A DNA stretch of 45,743 bases from NCBI GenBank assembly GCA_018715905.1, contig DVKS01000015.1, positions 1 through 45,743 on the forward strand, written 5' to 3'. Source of the stretch: Candidatus Caccovicinus merdipullorum (GTDB lineage: Bacteria; Bacillota; Clostridia; Lachnospirales; Lachnospiraceae). A model generated the notes under the pieces. The model did no database searches, was not told the origin of the DNA, and worked only from the letters and a program-made list of their open reading frames with translations. Every line of letters begins with the position of its first letter. Position 1 is the stretch's first letter. Both the position numbers and the translations under genes were made by a program. Positions 16,501-24,433 of the stretch are shown in pieces.

Positions 16501-17085
16501 ATGAGCTGCGAAAAAAATGCAGCAGGCAACGACCTGCTGCTGATAATCGATATGCAAAATGTCTACACAAAAGGTCAGGAATGGGCCTGCTGCGGCACAG
16601 ACAATGCCGCAAAATCCATTCTGAAGCTTCTCTCCTCCTGCCATTGTCCCGATGTGATCTTTACCCAGTACCTGGCTTGCGAAAACCCGAAAGGCGTCTG
16701 GAAAGAATATAACAGAATCAATGCATCCATTAATTCTGATCCATGGCTGAATGCCATAATTCCCGCCCTTCTTCCCTGGACAAAAAAGTATCCCATCTAT
16801 TCCAAAAGCGTCTACTCCTCTCTGGCTATTCCCCAGGTAAAGGAAGCTGCCGCACAGGCACGCCGGGTTCTCATCTCCGGCGTAGTGGCGGAATGCTGCG
16901 TCCTTTCCACAGTCCTGGCCGCCATTGATGAAGGCTGTCAGGTCATCTACCTGAAAGATGCCGTTTCCGGCCTTACTCCCCGGTCCGAAAGAGAGACGGA
17001 AAATCTGATATCTTATTTTTCACCGCTTCACACAAAGATCATGACAACAGACGAATACCTGCTGGAAGCCGCTTCCCGCGCTTAA
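16501..17085 (+). CDS. Isochorismatase-family cysteine hydrolase
   Basis: Cytosolic hydrolase of the nicotinamidase/isochorismatase fold, 194 residues. The Asp-Lys-Cys catalytic set is visible: LLLIIDMQN (Asp17), YSKSVYSS (Lys102) and SGVVAECCVLST (Cys133 by motif alignment, with Cys132 adjacent). The substrate is not evident; nicotinamide, ureido compounds or other amides are all possible. The ATG at 16501 is used because GAGGAAGATACT precedes it. The gene diverges from the nucleoside phosphorylase operon. Its stop overlaps the convergent amylase stop in a TTAA, with no terminator between. Confidence 0.85.
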   Translation: MSCEKNAAGNDLLLIIDMQNVYTKGQEWACCGTDNAAKSILKLLSSCHCPDVIFTQYLACENPKGVWKEYNRINASINSDPWLNAIIPALLPWTKKYPIYSKSVYSSLAIPQVKEAAAQARRVLISGVVAECCVLSTVLAAIDEGCQVIYLKDAVSGLTPRSERETENLISYFSPLHTKIMTTDEYLLEAASRA

Positions 17086-18986
17086 CTTGGTTCATCCAGA
17101 CGGATCAGATATCCGCTTTCCGGCGGCATATCCAGTTTGATCCATCCGCCCAGATCCTCATGGACGAAGGTCTGACCCAGAAGATCCCGGGATTCAGAAA
17201 TCTTCCAGTCACCAAGGCCCTGGAGATAGATCTCGATGGTCCTCTCCGCCTTCTCCATGGAGCAGACAAACAGAAACCGCTCCGAATCGGTAAACCGCAC
17301 ACAGGCAAACTGCAGGCCGAAAGCGTACAGGATCTGGAAAGAACCCTCCGTAAAGGCCGGCGATTCTTTTCGGATCTGAATCAGACGGACATAGTGCTGA
17401 TATCTCTCCCGGTTTTGGAAATCGGAATTCCAGGGCATGGGATAACGGCATCCCTCCACATCCTGAGTCCTTCCTCCAATGCCGGCCTCATCCCCATAAT
17501 AAATGCTGACACAGCCAGGCAGAGCAAACTGCAGAAGGACTGCATTCTTCCAGGCACCCAGGGAAATCTCCGGATTGTTGTGGAGCCGGGACGTATCATG
17601 GCTGTCCAGCAGATTAAACTGGTTCTGGCAGATAACCGTAGGAAGCTTATTTAAGAAAGCATTGATCCTGCCGGCAAAATACGCCGCATCCTGGGGATGC
17701 GCGCTGTGCTTCCGGCATTGGTGACGGGCATCCAGAAGATCCCGCTCTCCCGCAAATTCACGGATGGGCCGGGCACAGCCGGCATAATTCATGGCCGAAT
17801 CCCACTCATTTCCCTGAACAAACTCGCTGCTCCCCAGCCAGTCCTCTCCAAGGATATAGGCCTGAGGATTTTCTTTTTTTATGCTTTCTCTGATCTGGGG
17901 CCAGATCTCATGCTGCAGCTGCAGCAGATTAAAACGGCCCACCTCATTTGCCACATCAAAGCGCCACCCATCGATCTCATAAGGTGCTTTCAGCCAGGTC
18001 TTAATCACAGAATCTTCGTTCTGATAAATGATTCCGCGAAGCTTTTTTGAAGTGTAATTCAGCACCGGCAGGCTCTCAACCTGATGCCAGCTTAAATACT
18101 TTCCATTCTCGTCAAAGAAATAATACTCCCTCTCCGGTCCGTCAGGGTCCTGAAATGCCCCTTGCCCCTCCGGAAAAAACTGCGCATCCTTATTGAACCA
18201 CTTGTGTGCCGTTCCCGTATGGTTTATGGAAATATCCAGGATCAGGCGCATGGCATTGGCATGAAGAGCCTGGCTGAGCCTGACCAGAGCCCGATTTCCC
18301 CCAAGATGAGGGTCTACCTGAAAGTAATCGATACAGTCATATTTATGTACTGTGGCCCCCCAAAAAATCGGATTCAGGTAAAGGGCATTCACTCCCATCT
18401 TTTTCAGGTAGGGAATCTTTCGGATAATTCCGTCCAGATCTCCGCCGTAAAAATCCAGGCAGTGGCTGTCCCAGTAACCGGAAGGAATCTGGTCCCAGTC
18501 TTTTACCCGGACAGAAGGATATCCCTCAAAAGAATACTCCGAATCCGACACATCATTGGCCGTATTTCCATTGCAGAAACGATCCGGAAAGATCTGGTAA
18601 AACACTGCCTCTTTTACCCATTCCGGCTGCTGATAATCCGTCAGGATCACAAAATCAGCCGTTTCATCTGGAGGAGTGTCCGAAATGCCCCTCTGATCAT
18701 AATAATAAGTCCAGTCTTCGCATTCCAGGTAAAAGTGATAAGAAAACCGATCCTCCCACAGCGTGGCACTGGTCTTAAAATAAGCCAGCCCGTTCCGGGA
18801 ATATCCCCATTCCATGGGCAGCATGGCCTCTTCCCCGTTCTGTTTTGTCCGCAGAAGGATCTGCCGTACCGGCGACCATTCGCAGATCCGAAGCCACAGG
18901 GTTATGGTCTCCCCTTTCTTCGGAAGAGGATTGCTGACAAAATATCTGCTTCCATCTGTAAATACGGATTTCATCCAATCCTTCAT
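17082..18986 (-). CDS. GH13 alpha-amylase family enzyme (neopullulanase/cyclomaltodextrinase-like)
   Basis: Intracellular alpha-glucan hydrolase, 634 residues, no signal peptide. An N-terminal beta domain (about 1-115) precedes the TIM barrel, as in CBM34-bearing neopullulanases. Catalytic residues are visible as DGWRFDVANEV (Asp344 nucleophile), YILGEDW (Glu381 acid) and LLDSHDTSR (Asp464). The barrel entry reads EAVFYQIFPDRF. The ATG at 18986 has AAGGAGGTTAAACTG upstream. It diverges from a PfkB kinase at a palindromic promoter, so the two are likely co-regulated. Maltodextrin or cyclodextrin-like oligosaccharides are the probable substrates. Confidence 0.9.
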   Translation of the reverse strand: MKDWMKSVFTDGSRYFVSNPLPKKGETITLWLRICEWSPVRQILLRTKQNGEEAMLPMEWGYSRNGLAYFKTSATLWEDRFSYHFYLECEDWTYYYDQRGISDTPPDETADFVILTDYQQPEWVKEAVFYQIFPDRFCNGNTANDVSDSEYSFEGYPSVRVKDWDQIPSGYWDSHCLDFYGGDLDGIIRKIPYLKKMGVNALYLNPIFWGATVHKYDCIDYFQVDPHLGGNRALVRLSQALHANAMRLILDISINHTGTAHKWFNKDAQFFPEGQGAFQDPDGPEREYYFFDENGKYLSWHQVESLPVLNYTSKKLRGIIYQNEDSVIKTWLKAPYEIDGWRFDVANEVGRFNLLQLQHEIWPQIRESIKKENPQAYILGEDWLGSSEFVQGNEWDSAMNYAGCARPIREFAGERDLLDARHQCRKHSAHPQDAAYFAGRINAFLNKLPTVICQNQFNLLDSHDTSRLHNNPEISLGAWKNAVLLQFALPGCVSIYYGDEAGIGGRTQDVEGCRYPMPWNSDFQNRERYQHYVRLIQIRKESPAFTEGSFQILYAFGLQFACVRFTDSERFLFVCSMEKAERTIEIYLQGLGDWKISESRDLLGQTFVHEDLGGWIKLDMPPESGYLIRLDEPS

Positions 18987-19039
18987 CAGTTTAACCTCCT
19001 TATCCATTTATTGCATGCTGCTGGAAAATTCTTTTTCTC

Positions 19040-19068
19040 ATTATATAACAGGTAACCCGGGGCTTCAA
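19040..19068 (-). promoter_or_regulatory. Sigma-A promoter of the GH13 gene
   Basis: TTGAAG (19063-19068) and TATAAT (19040-19045), 17 bases apart, read toward the amylase. The -35 box overlaps the left arm of the palindrome at 19064-19102. Confidence 0.8.
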
Positions 19069-19102
19069 CTGGTTTTATCCGCAAACTGTAAAACCAGTTG
19101 AA
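19064..19102. repeat. Palindrome with 13-bp perfect arms between divergent promoters (candidate operator)
   Basis: TTCAACTGGTTTT (19064-19076) and AAAACCAGTTGAA (19090-19102) are exact reverse complements, 13 bases apart. The -35 boxes of the two divergent promoters lie at its outer edges. Each arm contains an imperfect AACCAGTT-type dyad resembling a LacI-family half-operator arrangement. A regulator bound here would control amylase and kinase together. Confidence 0.65.
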
Positions 19103-19126
19103 AGTGCAGGGAAAAGTATTTATAAT
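19098..19126 (+). promoter_or_regulatory. Sigma-A promoter of the PfkB kinase gene
   Basis: TTGAAA (19098-19103) and a perfect TATAAT (19121-19126), 17 bases apart, read toward the kinase. It mirrors the amylase promoter around the palindrome. Confidence 0.8.
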
Positions 19127-19166
19127 CAGAACTGTTTGCATAAAAATAAAAGAAAGGAATTCCCCT

Positions 19167-20078
19167 ATGAAATCTGTTTTAGTAATCGGCTCCACCTGCG
19201 TGGATGTAATTATAAATCTTGAACGGCTTCCAAAAACCGGAGAAGACCTCCACCCAAAGAGCCAGTCCCTGGCTATGGGCGGCTGCGCCTATAATGTGGC
19301 AAATATCCTTCGCCAGGCCGGCGCTTCTTTTACCTTTGCCACGCCGGTAGGCTCCGGTATTTACGGCGATTACGTGGCCTCCCACCTGAAAGCTTCCGGC
19401 TTTTTCACTCCAGTCCCCCGCCAGGAAGAGGAAAATGGCTGCTGTTACTGTCTGGTTGAAGAAAGCGGCGAGCGCACCTTCCTCTCCTGTCACGGCCCGG
19501 AATACAGTTTCCAAAAAGAATGGCTCGATTCCCTTGACCTTGCCGGTTATTCCATGGTCTATATCTGCGGTCTGGAAGTGGAAGCACCTACCGGAAAAAA
19601 TCTGGTAAATTTTCTGGAGGAAAACCGGCACATGGAGATTTATTTTGCCCCCGGTCCCAGAGGAATCCATATCCCGGACGGACGCCTTGATCAGATGCTG
19701 GCTCTCCATCCCGTACTGCACATAAACCGGCAGGAAGCAGCAGAATTAAGCGGACATCAGGATCTCCTGGAAGCAGCAGCGGCACTTCACGCCGTCACAA
19801 AAAATACAGTCATCATTACCCTTGGCCCCAACGGAGCTTTCTTCATGGAAAAAGACGGCACTTCTTCCATGGTTCCCGGTGTCCCCGCCCAGGTAGTCGA
19901 TACCATCGGAGCAGGCGACTCTCATATTGGCCAGGTCCTGGCCTCTTTAAGCAGACAAATCCCATTAAAAGAGGCCATCCGCATGGCAAATGCGGTGGCC
20001 TCCAAAGTCGTATCGGTAAAGGGCGCTTCCCTCACCGATGAGGAATACCATTCTCTGTTTAGTCCGGGTATTCAATGA
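19167..20078 (+). CDS. PfkB-family carbohydrate/nucleoside kinase
   Basis: ATP-dependent kinase of the ribokinase family, 303 residues. It has the N-terminal MKSVLVIGSTCVDVIINLERLP, the first signature GGCAYNVANILRQAGA (about 37-52), and the second signature VVDTIGAGDSHIGQVLASL, whose GAGD anion hole contains the catalytic Asp. The substrate (sugar, sugar phosphate or nucleoside) cannot be read from the sequence. AAAGGA precedes the ATG at 19167. It diverges from the amylase. Its 3' end overlaps the convergent metallophosphoesterase by 20 bases. Confidence 0.88.
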   Translation: MKSVLVIGSTCVDVIINLERLPKTGEDLHPKSQSLAMGGCAYNVANILRQAGASFTFATPVGSGIYGDYVASHLKASGFFTPVPRQEEENGCCYCLVEESGERTFLSCHGPEYSFQKEWLDSLDLAGYSMVYICGLEVEAPTGKNLVNFLEENRHMEIYFAPGPRGIHIPDGRLDQMLALHPVLHINRQEAAELSGHQDLLEAAAALHAVTKNTVIITLGPNGAFFMEKDGTSSMVPGVPAQVVDTIGAGDSHIGQVLASLSRQIPLKEAIRMANAVASKVVSVKGASLTDEEYHSLFSPGIQ

Positions 20079-20655
20079 TATATTTTTCATATGCGTTGAC
20101 AACCGTGGTTTCCTTGTAATGATCCAGCCGTTTAAACCGTCTGCCGTAGGTGGCGTGGATATGACCATGAACAAAAAACTTTGGTTTGTACCGGTCCATC
20201 AGCTTCAGGAAGCTTTTAAATCCCCGGTGGGGAAGATCCTCCATATCATTCAGTTCAAAAGCCGGCGCATGGGTCATGAGAATATCAAATCCGCCGTTCC
20301 GAAACAGTTTCCACCAAAGGCGGCGGATTCTCTTGCTCATGGCCCGCTCCGTATACTGATTTTCAGACCTGGGAATATACTGCATGGAGCCGCCCAGTCC
20401 CAGGATCCGTACGCCTTTGTAGACATAAATATCATCTTCCACGCAGATACATCCGTTCATGGAATGTTTGTCATAGTGATCATGGTTGCCGCATACATAC
20501 AGAACCGGCGCGTGAGACATAGTCACCAGGAAAGACAGATATCCAGCTTTCAAATCACCGCAGGCAAGTATCAGGTCAATATCATCCAGCATCCCGGGCT
20601 TATAATAATCATAAAGGATCTTGGACTCCTCGTCCGCTACTACCAGAATCTTCAT
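20059..20655 (-). CDS. Metallophosphoesterase with atypical first metal motif
   Basis: Calcineurin-like phosphoesterase of 198 residues. Recognisable motifs are ACGDL (motif II), GNHDHY (motif III), MTHAP (motif IV) and HGHIHATYG (motif V). Motif I, normally DxH, reads VVADEES, so the metal-binding His is replaced by Glu. The start lies inside the 3' end of the BMP-domain gene (47-bp overlap), with AGGGAACA upstream, suggesting coupled translation. The substrate is unknown. Cyclic-nucleotide, dinucleotide or phosphoprotein substrates are all possible for the fold. Confidence 0.82.
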   Translation of the reverse strand: MKILVVADEESKILYDYYKPGMLDDIDLILACGDLKAGYLSFLVTMSHAPVLYVCGNHDHYDKHSMNGCICVEDDIYVYKGVRILGLGGSMQYIPRSENQYTERAMSKRIRRLWWKLFRNGGFDILMTHAPAFELNDMEDLPHRGFKSFLKLMDRYKPKFFVHGHIHATYGRRFKRLDHYKETTVVNAYEKYIIEYPD

Positions 20656-22603
20656 TGTTCCCTACTGCTGCCTCCGTATTTTCATCCAATTTTATCCCCT
20701 GAAGACGTACCAGATCCCGGCCTTCTTCCGTAAGCTCCTCCGCAGACGGAACTGTACCGACTACATTTTCCGCCAGCCAATTCATGGTTACGATCTCCTC
20801 CGGAGACAGCTTTTTGTTCTCGCTGCAGCGCAGAACGCCGTCTCTGGAATATACATCACACTCAAAGGGCTGAAAACTTCCTGCACGGATGGAATTTTTC
20901 AGGAAGGTAATCAGCCGGTGGGTTCCCCGGGGCAGATTCTGGGAGCAGATCACATCGATTACATCTGCCGACATGCCCCACCAGTAATTCACCGCCTGTT
21001 TTCCTTTGGTATCCAGCGTATTCCATCCGCCCTGGCGGATGATCTTTACGATCCGCACATAAAATTTGCCCCAGTCGCAGATAGGCGTGGCCAGGGTAGC
21101 ATAACTCCCATCTTCCTCCTTATGGAACAGTCCAAATTCTCTGGAAGGCGAATTCGGCGTAATCATATCATCTGCAGAAATATAGCGAATCCCTTCTTCC
21201 TGAAGTTCTTCCAGAGCATTGCCGTCTTTTACACATTTCCATTTTAAGAACACCTTTGCTCTGGGATCAATCATCCGTGCGCCGATGGCAAAAGCATTTA
21301 CATTGGCCAGAGAACCGTAGATGGGATAATCCGCAATATATCCAAGGCAGCCGCTCTGATCCATGGCAGCCGCGATGGCACCCATAAGGAATTTCGCCTC
21401 ATGCATCCTCCGGTAATAAGTCCGTACAGAAGAATAGGATGTGTTTACATTGCAGTTCAATATCTTTACCTCCGGATGCTGCACTGCCGCCTTTACGCTG
21501 GCCTGAATCATCCTTGGTGTAGTGGTAAAGATAATATCGCTTCCCGCTGCAATCGCCATGTCGATGGCCTGCTGGATCTCGGTCTCTGTATCTGCGTTGG
21601 AAAAGCACGCCGTCTCGATCTCTCCCGGGAATGTCTGCTCCAGATACAGACGTCCCAGTTCATGACCGTAACTCCAGCTGGAGGTTTCCGGCGTTTTTTC
21701 ATAGACAAAGGAAACCTTCAGATGATCCGATTCGCCGCTTCCCGGCAGAATCAGGTTAAACAGGCTCTTGGAGGATTGGCGTACTTCTTCCGGCTGCTCT
21801 ACCAGAGCCACTTTTCCGCCCTGGCTCTTTAGCACCAGCTCCTTCCAGATTTTCGTCAGGTCTTTCTGTATCTCGCTCTCTGTCTTCTCCTTAACTGTAT
21901 CGTAGCCAAAGATCTCCGCATAGATCAGAAACGCATCCGAGCAGGTAAGGCCGATGGAATTCCCGCCTTTTTCATCAAAAACTTTGGAAAACCGGTCATA
22001 TACCGCCTTGAAATAAAGCCGTGTATCATCATCCCACACCTGATCCGGCTTAAGTCCCATTACCTCCAGAAGGCGCTTATAGCTTCCTTCCTGGCTGAAC
22101 CACACATCACAGTTAAAGGACACCTGATAAAAGTCCAGGAATTCGTAATACAGTTTATTTTCCTTATCTTCGGTACGTTTCGGCAGAAGACGGGTGACAA
22201 TGCCGGGAATGCTGAAGGCATTCAGATACTTCAGCACGCTGACCCGCTTGTTCCCCTCCTGCACATAGTACTGATTCATAAACTCATAGGCAATGATAGG
22301 ATCGTGTATGCCGTCTTTCAGCTGGTGGTCGTAAAGAGATGCCCACTTTGCGCCAAACTCCGTTTTGTCAGGAAGAAGAGGCATGAAATTGCTGGCAAAT
22401 GCATTGGTTCTTCCCCTGGTCACCGTTCCCACGATCCGCTTAAGAGGAATATCTACCAGCCCCACATCCACTTCCGAGACAATATCTGTATAGGAAAGGA
22501 TATCGTCCAGCACAGGCAGATAGGGATGTTCTCCCTTCATCAACGATGCCTGATACTGCTTTTTTCCAAGCTTCTGCGCCCGGTTATAATCATACAGTGC
22601 CAT
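20609..22603 (-). CDS. Cytosolic ParB-like/BMP-domain fusion protein
   Basis: 664 residues without signal peptide or lipobox. The N-terminal third contains a ParB/Srx-like arrangement: VDVGLVDIPLKRIVGTVTRGRT and later YYVQEGNKRVSVLKYL (EGNKR about 116-120), the phosphate/nucleotide-binding GxxR type. A helical middle (about 150-285) leads to a BMP/PnrA-like periplasmic-binding-protein fold from about 295 to 600, with SDIIFTTTPRMIQASVKAA and GCLGYIADYPIYGS. BMP proteins are normally exported nucleoside or lipid-linked binding proteins, so an intracellular one is likely a sensor of a small ligand. GGAGGTAGCAT precedes the ATG. It is coupled to the downstream phosphoesterase and preceded by a lipoprotein gene. 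Confidence 0.75.
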   Translation of the reverse strand: MALYDYNRAQKLGKKQYQASLMKGEHPYLPVLDDILSYTDIVSEVDVGLVDIPLKRIVGTVTRGRTNAFASNFMPLLPDKTEFGAKWASLYDHQLKDGIHDPIIAYEFMNQYYVQEGNKRVSVLKYLNAFSIPGIVTRLLPKRTEDKENKLYYEFLDFYQVSFNCDVWFSQEGSYKRLLEVMGLKPDQVWDDDTRLYFKAVYDRFSKVFDEKGGNSIGLTCSDAFLIYAEIFGYDTVKEKTESEIQKDLTKIWKELVLKSQGGKVALVEQPEEVRQSSKSLFNLILPGSGESDHLKVSFVYEKTPETSSWSYGHELGRLYLEQTFPGEIETACFSNADTETEIQQAIDMAIAAGSDIIFTTTPRMIQASVKAAVQHPEVKILNCNVNTSYSSVRTYYRRMHEAKFLMGAIAAAMDQSGCLGYIADYPIYGSLANVNAFAIGARMIDPRAKVFLKWKCVKDGNALEELQEEGIRYISADDMITPNSPSREFGLFHKEEDGSYATLATPICDWGKFYVRIVKIIRQGGWNTLDTKGKQAVNYWWGMSADVIDVICSQNLPRGTHRLITFLKNSIRAGSFQPFECDVYSRDGVLRCSENKKLSPEEIVTMNWLAENVVGTVPSAEELTEEGRDLVRLQGIKLDENTEAAVGNNEDSGSSGRGVQDPL

Positions 22604-22622
22604 ATGCTACCTCCTTACCTGC

Positions 22623-23135
22623 TTATTTTTCAGCCGGAACCGATGTTCCTGCAAGCTCCTGACACAGCGCTCCCATGTCTTCATCCGATACCGGATCCGG
22701 AGTATAAAGCGTGTACTTTGCCTCTGCCGTACTCCAGTCTGCCAGCCGCCCGCCGCTGACCGTAGCACGGACACGGATGCCGCTTTCTGTGCCTTCCGCG
22801 TCAAATACTGTCTCCGTCTGCTCAAACTCCTCAAAAATACCGGAGAAGTCCTCTGCCGCAGCCGATCCCCGGTAAGTAAAAGCGTGATCCTTCCAGGTAA
22901 AAGAAATCTGCCCTACCACATCACTGATGATGTAATACTGCACATCCGTTCCCTCAGCCGGCGCTTCCATGGAAACGCCGATTTCGGAAAGTTCCTGGGA
23001 GCTTTCCGCTTCTTTCATGGGATTGGGAATCTCCACGCTTTCTGCAGCCGTGCTCTCACTGCTCCCTGTGCCGCCGCAGGCTGAAAGACCCAGAACGGTC
23101 AGTCCCACAGCAGCAGAATAGATCCATTTTTTCAT
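22623..23135 (-). CDS. Putative lipoprotein of unknown function
   Basis: 170 residues with a lipoprotein signal, MKKWIYSAAVGLTVLGLSAC, whose lipobox LSAC places the lipidated Cys at residue 20. A Ser/Glu-rich linker follows, then a small folded part (about 60-165, with DVQYYIISDVVGQISFTWKD and IRVRATVSGGRLADWS). I do not recognise a family. GGAGGGAAGATA precedes the ATG. It is 12 bases after the CLC gene and 19 before the BMP-domain gene, so all are probably one transcript. Confidence 0.8.
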   Translation of the reverse strand: MKKWIYSAAVGLTVLGLSACGGTGSSESTAAESVEIPNPMKEAESSQELSEIGVSMEAPAEGTDVQYYIISDVVGQISFTWKDHAFTYRGSAAAEDFSGIFEEFEQTETVFDAEGTESGIRVRATVSGGRLADWSTAEAKYTLYTPDPVSDEDMGALCQELAGTSVPAEK

Positions 23136-23147
23136 TATCTTCCCTCC

Positions 23148-24404
23148 TCAGTCATTGGTCCTGCGGTTGATAAACTCTGTCCTTGTTTTGGAGTACACAA
23201 ACTTCTGGCTGCTGTAAAGACCGTAGTAGCCTGACAAGGTAAAGGACACTGCCACCACAATGGCCAGAAACGGCAGCGCCTCCCCGCCGAACAATTCCAA
23301 CGCAATAATCAGTGAAGAAATGGGACAGTTGGTCACTCCTACAAAAAGAGCCGCCATTCCGCAGGCCGCGGAAAAGGACGGCGATATGCCCGCCAGCTGA
23401 CCCACCACGCAGCCAAAGGTGGACCCGACACAAAGAGTCGGAACGATTTCTCCGCCTTTAAAGCCGCCGCTTAAAGTTATGGCTGTAAACAGCGCCTTGA
23501 AAAGAAAATCCTGGTACCTTGCCTGTCCTTCCATGGCATTCTCAATCAGTCCCATGCTTCCGCCGTTATAGTCCCTGGTCCCCGTCAGAAGAGTAAGAAG
23601 GATCAGGCACCCGCTGGCTGCCAGGATCCGCAGCCATGGATTGGGGATCCGTTCTTTCCACAGATGCTCCGACCTGTGAAGAAGCATACAAAAGCCTATG
23701 CTTGCAACGGCGCAGAAAATTCCAAGAGCCGCCACATAGGCTGCCGATGAAAAGGTAAACTGCGGCATGTCCAGGATCTGGTAACGCTCCGGTTCCACCC
23801 CGAGAGCCCCGGAAATCCAGGCTCCCAGAAAGGCAGAAAAGAGACAGGGCACCAGTGCAGCATAATACATAACACCGATGCTGATTACCTCCATGGAAAA
23901 GACGCCTGCCGCCACCGGTGTGCCGAAAAGGGCGCCGAACACAGCGCTCATGCCGCACATTACTGCAATCTTTAAGTCTTTCTCATCCAGATCGATCCGC
24001 TTTCCCACCATGCTCCCGATGCTTCCGCCAAGCTGGAGAGCCGCGCCCTCTCTTCCGGCAGATCCGCCGGTCAGGTGGGTCAGCACAGTAGAAATAAAAA
24101 TCAGCGGAGCGGTGGCTGGCGTAACTTCCTCATGGGAAGAGATGGATTCAATGACCATATTGGTGCCCCGGTTCTTTTCTTCTCCCAGAAGACGGTAGAG
24201 AAAAACGATTATCAGACCGGCAAAAGGCATCAGGTACAGCGTCCAGTCATTTTCCGACCGGAATCCGGTAGCCCAGACCACACATTTGGCAAAGCACCCG
24301 CCTGCCAGACCGCCCAGGCCGCCGATAACGGCAGCCAGCACTGTCCATTTTAAAAAGTAGTGTATATTCTCCTCAAAAGGCTTTCTCATGTCAAAAAGAC
24401 TCAT
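23148..24404 (-). CDS. CLC-family anion channel/antiporter, possibly fluoride type
   Basis: Polytopic CLC protein of 418 residues. The gating-glutamate segment reads GGSAGREGAALQLGGSIGS (Glu119), followed by GVFSMEVISIG and the C-terminal NCPISSLIIALELFGG. The first selectivity segment, GSGIP in chloride types, reads RGTNMVIESI (about 79-88). The GGSAGREGxxxQ pattern and missing GSGIP recall the CLC-F fluoride/proton antiporter branch, but I cannot prove this. It begins 29 bases after the ilvA stop, so no room exists for a fluoride riboswitch directly upstream. GGAGGCCGAAA precedes the start. Confidence 0.82.
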   Translation of the reverse strand: MSLFDMRKPFEENIHYFLKWTVLAAVIGGLGGLAGGCFAKCVVWATGFRSENDWTLYLMPFAGLIIVFLYRLLGEEKNRGTNMVIESISSHEEVTPATAPLIFISTVLTHLTGGSAGREGAALQLGGSIGSMVGKRIDLDEKDLKIAVMCGMSAVFGALFGTPVAAGVFSMEVISIGVMYYAALVPCLFSAFLGAWISGALGVEPERYQILDMPQFTFSSAAYVAALGIFCAVASIGFCMLLHRSEHLWKERIPNPWLRILAASGCLILLTLLTGTRDYNGGSMGLIENAMEGQARYQDFLFKALFTAITLSGGFKGGEIVPTLCVGSTFGCVVGQLAGISPSFSAACGMAALFVGVTNCPISSLIIALELFGGEALPFLAIVVAVSFTLSGYYGLYSSQKFVYSKTRTEFINRRTND

Positions 24405-24433
24405 TTTCGGCCTCCCCTGCAGCCTGTAATCTT

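Noticed and set aside
19179..19721. 180-residue open frame antisense to the PfkB kinase
   Set aside because: The plus-strand frame has clear kinase motifs, promoter and ribosome binding site; the antisense frame has none.
24405..24433. Fluoride riboswitch upstream of the CLC gene
   Set aside because: Only 29 bases separate it from ilvA, too few for the motif.
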